Source: Kitasatospora sp. MMS16-BH015
Lineage (GTDB): Bacteria; Actinomycetota; Actinomycetes; Streptomycetales; Streptomycetaceae
DNA: 64,000 nucleotides
Assembly (NCBI RefSeq): GCF_002943525.1
Contig: NZ_CP025394.1
Coordinates: 8,075,001 to 8,139,000, forward strand
Reading direction: 5' to 3'
Position numbers and translations under genes: made by a program. The notes beneath the pieces are model-generated. The model searched no databases, was not told where the DNA came from, and was given only the letters and a program-made list of their open reading frames with translations. This document shows, in pieces, positions 57,906 to 64,000 of the stretch. How positions within the stretch are numbered: the first letter of the stretch is position 1; every line of letters begins with the position of its first letter.

Positions 57906-60266
57906 TCAGGCCAGCCGGTCACGCAGCTCGGCCGCCTCGGGCCGGTCCAGGTCCTCGAAGACCGCCAGCGCCAGGGCCCAGTGCCGACGGGCCGGGGCGG
58001 TGGCGCCGAGCTCGAGGTGGGCGTCGCCGAGCCCGTGGTGGGCGCGGGCGATCTCGAAGGTGAAGCTGATGCCGGTGGCGATCGCGAGCGCCTCCTCGTG
58101 ATGCGTGATCGCCTGGCGCGGGTCGCTCGGCCGCAGGCACTCGCCCAGGAAGTTGAGCCCGCCGGCGGTCATGCCGTCGTCCCCGAGGCCGCGGGTGAGC
58201 ACGAGCGCCTGCTCGAGGAACGGGACGGCCTCGGTGTGCTGTCCGGCACGCATCCGGAAGGCACCCAGCCAGCACAGGATGCGGGCCTCACTGGTCCGGT
58301 CGCCGGTGTGCTGCGCCAGGTCGCGGGCCTTTCGCAGGAGAGTGAGGGCCGCCGGGAGGTCACCCGTCTGCTCGTGGGCGAGCGCGAGATTCTGGAGGGC
58401 CGCCGACTGCCGGGCCCGGTCCCCGAGCTGCCGGGCGCCCGCGAGTGCGGCCGCCAGGTGGGGGATGGCCTCGGCGAAGCGGCCGGCCGTCAGGTACGCC
58501 CCGCCGAGGTTCGACCGGGCCCGGGAGGCCCCTGCCTGATCCTCCGTCTCCTCGGCGAGCCGGAGGGCGCTGAGGTACCGGCTCACCGCGCTGTCGAAGT
58601 CACCCCGCCAGTGCTCGGTGACGCCCAGACTGATCAGTGCCTGCACCTGCCGGCCGGGCACCGCCATGACGGTCGCCGCCCGGTGGGCGGCGCGGTGCAG
58701 TATCTCGGCCTCCGTGTGGCGGTCGCGGGTGACGAGGGCCGAGAAGAGGATCACCGAGAGGTCGCTCACCTGCTCGGGAAGGTGCTCGGAGCTCCGGTCG
58801 GCGGCCACCACCAGGTTCGACAGCTCCTCGTCCAGCCAACGGCGGGCGTCCTCGGGGCCGGTCAGGGAGACGGCCGACGGCGCCGACGGGGTGGGGTACG
58901 GCCGGGATTCGCGCTCGTGGGGGTAGAGGAGGTCGACCGCCGCCGAGGCGGTGCTCCGGTAGTGGTCCAGCAGCCGCTCCAGGGCGGCCAGGCGGCCGGC
59001 CTCGGTCTCCTCGACCGCAGCCAGGTCGTCGGCGTACCGGCGCACCAGGTCGTGGAAGACGTAGCGCTGGGGTGCGGGCTCCGTGAGCAGGTGGCAGGCG
59101 TGCAGGTGGTCGAGCGCGGCTTCGGCCTCGACCACGGTGACGGCGGCGAGCGCGGCTACGGCAGCCGAGGTCAGTTCGTCGCCGGGGTGCAGGGCGGCCA
59201 GCCGGAACAGTCGCCGCAGGTCCGGTTCGAGCGCCTCGTAGGAGACGTCGAAGGCCGTGGCCACGCCGCAGTCGTCGGTGGCGAGCTCCTGGAGCAGCCG
59301 GTCACGGTCCGCCAGCCGGGCCAGCAGGTGGGCCGGGGTCCAGGCCGGACGGTTGGCGAGGCGGGCGGCCGCGATCCGGACGGCGAGGGGGAGCCGCCCG
59401 CACAGGTCGACGATCCGGGCCACGGCCTCGGCCTGGCCGTCGGCACGCCCGGCGCCCGCGATCCGGGTGAAGAGCGCCGCCGCCTCGTCGGGTTCGAGCA
59501 GCTCCAGGGAGACGACCGAGCTCCCCGCCAGCCCGGTCAGGCGTCGGCGGGAGGTGACCAGGGCGAGGCTGCCGGGGCCGGCGGGGATCAGCGGTCGCAC
59601 CTGTGCGGAGTCCGCGGCGTTGTCGAGCAGCACCAGGAGACGGCGATCGGCCACCTCGCCACGCCAGAGGGCCGCGCGCGCGTCCTGGTGGGCCGGGATC
59701 CGGTCCTCCGCGACGCCGAGGTCCCGGAGCAGGCGCCCGAGAGCGGTACCGGGCTCCAGCGGGGGCCGGCCGGGCGTGAAGCCGTGCAGGTCGATGAAGA
59801 GCTGCCCGTCGGGGAAGGAGTCGGCCAGCCGATGGCTGACGTGCAGGGCCAAGGCGGTCTTCCCGATCCCGGCCATGCCGTCGATGGTGGAGATCACCAC
59901 GGCCCGGCCCCTGCTGCTGCCGGCCTCGGCGAGGATCCGGTCGTACTCGGGTCGGCGGCCGGTGAAGTCCTGGACGGTGTAGGGCAGTGTGCGCGGCGCG
60001 GTCCGCGCCGGCGGCCGGGTGGAGGACGGAGGGGAATCGGCAGGCTCGGACCGGGCTTCGGTGGTCAGCCGATCGCGGTCTTCCCGGTCGAGGCCCAACG
60101 CTTCGGCGAGCCGGGTCACCGAGGAGAGGTGGGGGCGACGCTTCCCCGATTCCAGCACGCTGATCGTGTGAGCGGAGATCCCCGAGCGCGCGGCCAGCTC
60201 CTCCTGCGTCAGGCCGGCCCGGAGCCGACTCTCCCTCAGCAGCGGACCGAACGCCCTGCTCGTCAT
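57906..60266 (-). CDS. HTH-NB-ARC-TPR transcriptional regulator
   Basis: 786 aa. XRE-type HTH (residues 5-65), linker, NB-ARC ATPase with P-loop GMAGIGKT (130-137) and LLVLLDNAAD (Walker B), a winged-helix/ARC2 region, then tetratricopeptide repeats (about 540-780). This STAND architecture is common for pathway-specific regulators in Streptomyces, where the TPRs sense a ligand or partner and ATP binding triggers assembly. GGAAGGAAA precedes the ATG at 60266. It lies between the two exosortase modules and may control them; an IS element now sits about 85 nt upstream of its start. Confidence 0.88.
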   Translation of the reverse strand: MTSRAFGPLLRESRLRAGLTQEELAARSGISAHTISVLESGKRRPHLSSVTRLAEALGLDREDRDRLTTEARSEPADSPPSSTRPPARTAPRTLPYTVQDFTGRRPEYDRILAEAGSSRGRAVVISTIDGMAGIGKTALALHVSHRLADSFPDGQLFIDLHGFTPGRPPLEPGTALGRLLRDLGVAEDRIPAHQDARAALWRGEVADRRLLVLLDNAADSAQVRPLIPAGPGSLALVTSRRRLTGLAGSSVVSLELLEPDEAAALFTRIAGAGRADGQAEAVARIVDLCGRLPLAVRIAAARLANRPAWTPAHLLARLADRDRLLQELATDDCGVATAFDVSYEALEPDLRRLFRLAALHPGDELTSAAVAALAAVTVVEAEAALDHLHACHLLTEPAPQRYVFHDLVRRYADDLAAVEETEAGRLAALERLLDHYRSTASAAVDLLYPHERESRPYPTPSAPSAVSLTGPEDARRWLDEELSNLVVAADRSSEHLPEQVSDLSVILFSALVTRDRHTEAEILHRAAHRAATVMAVPGRQVQALISLGVTEHWRGDFDSAVSRYLSALRLAEETEDQAGASRARSNLGGAYLTAGRFAEAIPHLAAALAGARQLGDRARQSAALQNLALAHEQTGDLPAALTLLRKARDLAQHTGDRTSEARILCWLGAFRMRAGQHTEAVPFLEQALVLTRGLGDDGMTAGGLNFLGECLRPSDPRQAITHHEEALAIATGISFTFEIARAHHGLGDAHLELGATAPARRHWALALAVFEDLDRPEAAELRDRLA

Positions 60267-60385
60267 GTGCTTTCCTTCCCGGCTTGCTGGTGGGACCGAG
60301 GTCGATCGCCGGTGCCGGGTGTCTCGTCCGCAGGTCCGGGCACCGACCCTAGTGCTGCTCCGCGGAAGTTCGTGGAGGGTGTTGA

Positions 60386-61471
60386 TCAGGCGGCTTTGAG
60401 CGGGGTGCCTTCGTAGGTCCACCGGTAGGGCCTTGCGGTGTCGTTGTGCCCGATTACGTAGGCCTGCAGCTTATCGATCAGGTCGTCGCGGCTGGAGAAA
60501 TCGCCGTGCCGCACGACCCGGCGGGTCAGGGCGGAGAAGAACAGTTCGACCTGGTTGAGCCACGAGGCGTGCGGCGGGGTCCACCGGACGTGCCAGCGCG
60601 GGCGGGCCGCCAGCCACGCTCTGGTGTGTCTGGCCGTGTGAGAGGAACCGTTGTCGAGCACGACGTGGATCTCCTTGCCTGGGGCGATCGCCCGGTCGAG
60701 TTGCTCCAGGAACGCGGTGAAGGTCACCGCGTCGTTACGGGTGATCACCTCGGTGAGCACCTCACCGGTGCAAACATCGAGCGCGGCCACGAGGGAAGCC
60801 GTGCCGTGGCGCCGGTACTCGAACTCCTGCCTGACCGGCTCGCCGGGCCGCGCGGGACGCCCAGGACAGCGGCGCGAGCGGGCGGCGATCGCGGTCTTCT
60901 CGTCGATCGAGAGCACCACCGCTCCCTCGGGCGGATCCAGGTAGAGGGCGCACACCTCGGCGGCCCGCTGCCAGAAGTCCGGGGTGTCCCGCCGGGTGAG
61001 CCAGCCTCGCACCTTGTGCGGCTTCAGGTCTAGGCCGGCCAGGATCCGGCCGACCTGGGAGGCGGAAACCGGCGCGAAGCACGTGCCGGCCACCCGCCGG
61101 GCGATGGCCCGGTGCGACCAGGTCGACTCCGGATACGGCGGCGCGCTGGTCGCGGTGGCCACGATCGCCACGCGGACCTCGGGCCCGTACGATCGCGGCC
61201 GGCCCGAGCGTTCGGCGTCCCGCAGGCCGCCCAGACCCAGGGCTGCGAACCGCCCCCGCCACTTGCGCACCGTGTTCACGCTGACGTCCAGCTCCCGGGC
61301 GATCGCGCCGTTGGCGAGTCCGTCCGCCGCCGCGAGTACGATCCGGGCCCGCAGCACCACCCGCACCTCGGACTTCGCCGAAGCCACCGTCCTCACCAGC
61401 CGCTCACGGGCCTTGGCCTCCAGCACCACCGCAACCGCCGTCCCCGCCCGTCGCCCACCATGCACGGCCAA
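60386..61471 (-). CDS. IS630-family transposase
   Basis: 361 aa. N-terminal helix-turn-helix (GLANGAIARELDVSVNTVRKW, about 51-71) binds the ends; a C-terminal DDE nuclease has Asp190 (LSIDEKT), Asp273 (VVLDNGSSH) and Glu309 (NQVELFF), with the family marker HASWLNQVE. Stop codon lies within the left inverted repeat. Frame is intact, so the element could be active. Confidence 0.95.
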   Translation of the reverse strand: MAVHGGRRAGTAVAVVLEAKARERLVRTVASAKSEVRVVLRARIVLAAADGLANGAIARELDVSVNTVRKWRGRFAALGLGGLRDAERSGRPRSYGPEVRVAIVATATSAPPYPESTWSHRAIARRVAGTCFAPVSASQVGRILAGLDLKPHKVRGWLTRRDTPDFWQRAAEVCALYLDPPEGAVVLSIDEKTAIAARSRRCPGRPARPGEPVRQEFEYRRHGTASLVAALDVCTGEVLTEVITRNDAVTFTAFLEQLDRAIAPGKEIHVVLDNGSSHTARHTRAWLAARPRWHVRWTPPHASWLNQVELFFSALTRRVVRHGDFSSRDDLIDKLQAYVIGHNDTARPYRWTYEGTPLKAA

Positions 61472-61512
61472 CGATCATGGCGGGCCGCCGCCGCACCCGG
61501 CAGGATGGGCCC

Positions 61513-61842
61513 GTGCCGAAGAATCCGCCGGAATCTATGCAGCACCACCTACGCCAGCGCCTGAACCGCCACGCCCGCGAACGCTGGCCGCACGTGGACG
61601 CCATCGGGGTCCGCTTTCGCGCCGGATTCGCCTACCTGGCAGCCGAGTTGCCCGGTGGACAGAGCCTGCCGCTGTGTCGCCTGCGCTTCACCGGCGTGCT
61701 GCACACCTGGGGCTTCGCCCTCTACCTGGCCAGCAGCGACAGCTACAAGGACAACATCCTGCCCAGCGAACTACCGGCCGGCTCCCCCGAGGAAGCCCTC
61801 GACTGCGCGGGCGACCTCTACCTCAGCGGACTGGCTATCTGA
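61513..61842 (+). CDS. Passenger ORF of the IS630 element
   Basis: 109 aa, hypothetical: N-terminus VPKNPPESMQHHLRQR, then a mixed alpha/beta region with FRAGFAYLAAELPGG, LCRLRFTG and a helical end. No transposase motif. It is divergent from the transposase with a 41-nt gap and ends in the right inverted repeat. AGGA lies upstream of the GTG at 61513; an internal ATG (61536) is an alternative. I recall similar small ORFs beside IS630 transposases in Streptomyces, function unknown. Confidence 0.62.
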   Translation: MPKNPPESMQHHLRQRLNRHARERWPHVDAIGVRFRAGFAYLAAELPGGQSLPLCRLRFTGVLHTWGFALYLASSDSYKDNILPSELPAGSPEEALDCAGDLYLSGLAI

Positions 61843-62122
61843 TCAACACCCCTCCACGAACTTCCGCGGAGCAGCACTAGTCGGTCCGCCATGTGCCGAG
61901 ACGTCAGGTGGGGGAGCAGACACCAGGGGAACGTCAAGGAAACACCATGGCGTCGCGAGAGGCCGCAGCAGAGGATGGCCGGTGTTGCACAGCCGGGCGG
62001 ACGGCGAGCGTGACGCGAGGGGTCGTCGGCGGAGGATCCCTCCTGCCGGGTGCCCCGGCGCGGGGACGTCACGGTCGGCCCGTCCGCCCGGCCGCCAGAC
62101 CTACGACGGCACCGGCTGCTCG

Positions 62123-63028
62123 TTACCGGTCGGCGCTGGTCGCGTTGGACCGGCGGCGGATCAGATAGAAGGCGCCCAGGCCGAGTGCGAGGGTGCCGCC
62201 CGCGATGGCGGGGTCGGCCATCGGGACGGTCTGCCCCTGCGGGAGCACGGTCAGGCGGCTCGGGCCGCCGACGAGGGTGTAGGTGTTGTCGGACTGCAGG
62301 CCGTTCACGAGGTAGACGTCGTAATCTCCCGGCGCGAGGGAGCCGGTGTCGATGCTCCGGGTGCCGCTGGCCGCAGTCGCCCAGTCCCAGGCGGTCCTGT
62401 CGTAGCTGGAGGGCGTGCAGGTCTGGCCCTTGGGGACGGTGCAGATCCAGTTCCGGCTGTTGGCAGGGCTGGCGGTGTACTGCACGGACGTCGGCTTCGT
62501 GCCTTGGACGATGACCGAGGTCGGGATGCTCACGGTGCCGGTCGGCGGTGTCACGGCCAGGGACGACGGGCCCGCCCAGACGGTGTAGCTGTTGTCGCTC
62601 TGCAGTCCGTTGACCAGGTAGATGTCGTAGTTCCCGACCGGGAGCGTACTGGTGTCCAGGCTGGCCGTCCCGCTGGCCGAGCGCGCCCAGTTCCAGGCCG
62701 TCCGGTTGTAGTTGGTCGAATTGCAGGGCTGGCCCTTCGGGACGAGACAGACCCAGGTGTTGGCGTCCGCGGGGTTCGCTGTGTACTGGACCGCCAACGA
62801 GGGCGTGCCCTGCCCCTGGGAGGAGACCGCGGGGTTCAGGGTGCCGGTCCCGTTGAGGGCCGGGAGCAGGCCAGGCTGCACGGCGGCGTGCCGCCCCGGG
62901 TGCGCGGTGGCCGGGGCGGCTGCCCCGGCCACCGGGGCCAGGAAGCCCAGCAGGAGTGTCGCCGAGGCCACCGAGGTGGCGGTGGCGGTGAGGACTCTCT
63001 TCGTTCGGCGAGTTGTGCGCAGGTGCAT
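62123..63028 (-). CDS. Secreted repeat protein with C-terminal anchor (substrate of exosortase module 2)
   Basis: 301 aa. Signal peptide (cleavage near AGA-AA). Two tandem repeats of about 85 residues (about 85-170 and 175-258), each with VQYTA, two Cys (one before VPKGQ, one after), Trp-rich TAWxWA and GxYDxYLVNGLQSDN. The C-terminal sorting-type signal has no LPxTG: VPMADPAIAGG, a hydrophobic helix ending in YLIRRR, then a short tail. This VP...-helix-RRR pattern resembles exosortase/archaeosortase substrates. GAAGGA precedes the ATG. The exosortase-like gene is directly upstream on the same strand. Confidence 0.82.
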   Translation of the reverse strand: MHLRTTRRTKRVLTATATSVASATLLLGFLAPVAGAAAPATAHPGRHAAVQPGLLPALNGTGTLNPAVSSQGQGTPSLAVQYTANPADANTWVCLVPKGQPCNSTNYNRTAWNWARSASGTASLDTSTLPVGNYDIYLVNGLQSDNSYTVWAGPSSLAVTPPTGTVSIPTSVIVQGTKPTSVQYTASPANSRNWICTVPKGQTCTPSSYDRTAWDWATAASGTRSIDTGSLAPGDYDVYLVNGLQSDNTYTLVGGPSRLTVLPQGQTVPMADPAIAGGTLALGLGAFYLIRRRSNATSADR

Positions 63029-63084
63029 GGTTCCTTCTCGGGTCGGGGCCTGAACGGCTGCAGGAGGAGGGGTGTGTCGGATGG

Positions 63085-63639
63085 TCACGGGCGGTTCGTG
63101 CCGCGGGGGGTGAGCCGGCGGCCGCGGGAGAGGCAGTGGAGGTAGGCGGCTACCGCGACGGCACAGGCGGCGATGGTGACGAAGGTGCCGGCCCAGGCGT
63201 GAGCGGTGTGGAAGGGCCCGTCGAAGCCCCAGCGGGAGCAGACGAGAGCGAGCCCGGTGATGCGGGCGAGGTTGCAGACCGCGAACACGGCGGTGGCGGA
63301 GCCGAGAGCCATCAGCGGCGCCCACGGGCGCATGGGACGCAGGATCAGCAGCACGACGGTGGGGGCGCACAGGGCGGGGAGGATGAGGCCGAGGCTGCAG
63401 GAGGGGGCGACGTGGAGGGCCACCCAGTGGTCGGGGGCCGGGCTGACGTAGAGGTTGGCGTAGGCGGGTGAGGCGATGGCGCGCCGGCCGAACAGACTCG
63501 TGAGCGCGGTGACGGCGATGCCGGCCTCCAGGCCCCGCAGCACGGCCTGGTGGGCGACGCCGGCGATGCCCAGGGCGGCGACCGCGACGGCCAGCGGTAG
63601 CCGGACGAGCGCGTACCCGGCCCAGGCGCGGATGCTCAC
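63085..63639 (-). CDS. Exosortase/archaeosortase family protein (module 2)
   Basis: 184 aa, about 5-6 membrane segments. Family residues: Cys81 in VAPSCSLGL, Arg126 in CNLARITGLAL and His147 in HTAHAWAG (HxxxG). The layout parallels the module 1 protein but overall identity looks low. GTG start overlaps the glycosyltransferase stop (GTGA). Acting on the downstream substrate is inferred from the gene order glycosyltransferase, exosortase, substrate. Confidence 0.75.
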   Translation of the reverse strand: MSIRAWAGYALVRLPLAVAVAALGIAGVAHQAVLRGLEAGIAVTALTSLFGRRAIASPAYANLYVSPAPDHWVALHVAPSCSLGLILPALCAPTVVLLILRPMRPWAPLMALGSATAVFAVCNLARITGLALVCSRWGFDGPFHTAHAWAGTFVTIAACAVAVAAYLHCLSRGRRLTPRGTNRP

Positions 63640-64000
63640 GCGGTCTCCTTCCGGCCGGCGGGTCGGCCGGCGCCGTGCTGGGCGGGGAGCGGGACGGCGG
63701 TGAGTGCCCGCTCGCTGACGCGGGCGGTCTTGGCCCAGCCCGTCCGGCCGCGCAGCATCCGCAGGGTGGCGCGCCAGCAGGCGGTGTAGGCGATGTAGTT
63801 CGCCGGGATGAGCAGGTGTCCGAGGACGAGCGCGGTGATCGGGTTGACGGTGCGGTCACGGCGCCGGTAGAGGAAGGCGGTGGCCAGGTTGGGGGAGAAG
63901 GACAGGCAGTACCAGAGGGCGAGGCTCTGGAGGTGGGCCCCGGGTTCGAGCGCGATCGTGCTCCAGCCGCCGTGCTCCCCCATGGACACCACCACGGCGG
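63636..64000 (-). CDS. C-terminal part of a membrane glycosyltransferase 2 (module 2), truncated by window edge
   Basis: About 120 codons visible; the frame is open to the edge. The segment matches the end of the module 1 glycosyltransferase in layout: membrane helices with YIAYTACWRATLRMLRG then RTGWAKTARV, compared with FYVTSWKAMIRLMTG and KSGWSKTRRN there. The catalytic domain lies outside the window. Stop overlaps the exosortase start, so they form one operon. Confidence 0.72.
   Translation of the reverse strand, partial: AVVVSMGEHGGWSTIALEPGAHLQSLALWYCLSFSPNLATAFLYRRRDRTVNPITALVLGHLLIPANYIAYTACWRATLRMLRGRTGWAKTARVSERALTAVPLPAQHGAGRPAGRKETA

Larger units (their letters stand above)
60352..61877. 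mobile_element. Complete IS630-family insertion sequence (IS630/Tc1-mariner)
   Basis: 1526 bp. Terminal inverted repeats: left 60352-60389 (38 nt) and right 61839-61877 (39 nt), identical except one extra G in the right copy. Flanked by a TA dinucleotide on each side (60350-60351 and 61878-61879), the target duplication expected for this family. Encodes a DDE transposase on the minus strand and a divergent passenger ORF; both genes end inside the inverted repeats. Intact ends and frame suggest a recent insertion. Confidence 0.92.

Noticed and set aside
61933..61939. GTCAAGG motif near the IS element as another regulon member
   Set aside because: Only a single unit is present, with no second copy 11 nt away, no -10 at the shared distance and no gene in the right orientation.

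Overview
The window is high-GC actinobacterial DNA and fits a Streptomycetaceae chromosome (Streptomyces or Kitasatospora type). The grounds are extreme third-position GC, GTG starts, many ATGA/GTGA/TGATG start-stop overlaps, leaderless-looking promoters, SARP/NB-ARC-style regulators and MmyB-type regulators. No rRNA, tRNA or CRISPR was seen.

Region by region. 1-5.4 kb (minus strand): murT with the start of a coupled partner gene, an ACT+GNAT protein, a PLP-dependent decarboxylase and an MgtC-like membrane protein whose 5' leader holds a small ORF. 5.8-12.3 kb: AIM24-family protein, a secreted Cys-rich HELGH protein, glmS, an F420/NADP-type reductase coupled to a PIG-L deacetylase, and a DedA protein. 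12.4-15.4 kb: a FtsX/MacB-type ABC exporter whose permease is broken by two compensating frameshifts, one inside a perfect 26-bp inverted repeat. 15.9-18.1 kb: a secreted Gly-rich protein, an RNase Sa-like protein lacking two catalytic residues, and a lysA C-terminal fragment.

18.2-35.8 kb is an ion-homeostasis (mainly K+) island: universal stress protein, Na+/H+ antiporter, an orphan second KdpB, a KimA-like K+ transporter, kdpFABC with an extra 27-aa membrane peptide, and kdpDE. Eight promoters in the window (mgtC-like, lysA fragment, usp, a 109-aa gene, orphan kdpB, a small membrane protein, an SDR gene and kdpFABC) share one architecture: 11-nt direct repeats of the type GTCARGG-N4, with the promoter-proximal unit starting 33-34 nt upstream of the -10 hexamer. 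That is where an OmpR-family activator would sit; KdpE, encoded here, is the obvious candidate.

36-43.8 kb: a secreted protein, an MmyB-type regulator facing an aldo/keto reductase remnant fused to an N-terminally truncated phosphoketolase, an AraC regulator, a divergent IspH-like protein and a secreted GDPD. 44-52 kb: a large Gly-rich LARTG-anchored protein, a PIG-V-like mannosyltransferase, an NlpC/P60 hydrolase and a beta-helix protein.

52-64 kb is the most novel part. Two paralogous modules each encode a secreted protein with a C-terminal membrane anchor, a small multi-pass protein with the Cys/Arg/His signature of exosortases/archaeosortases, and a membrane glycosyltransferase 2. In module 1 the exosortase and glycosyltransferase follow the substrate gene and are translationally coupled. 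In module 2 (minus strand, cut by the window edge) the order is glycosyltransferase, exosortase, substrate. Between them lie an HTH-NB-ARC-TPR regulator and a complete IS630-family element with a passenger ORF. I infer a dedicated actinobacterial surface-protein processing and glycosylation system.
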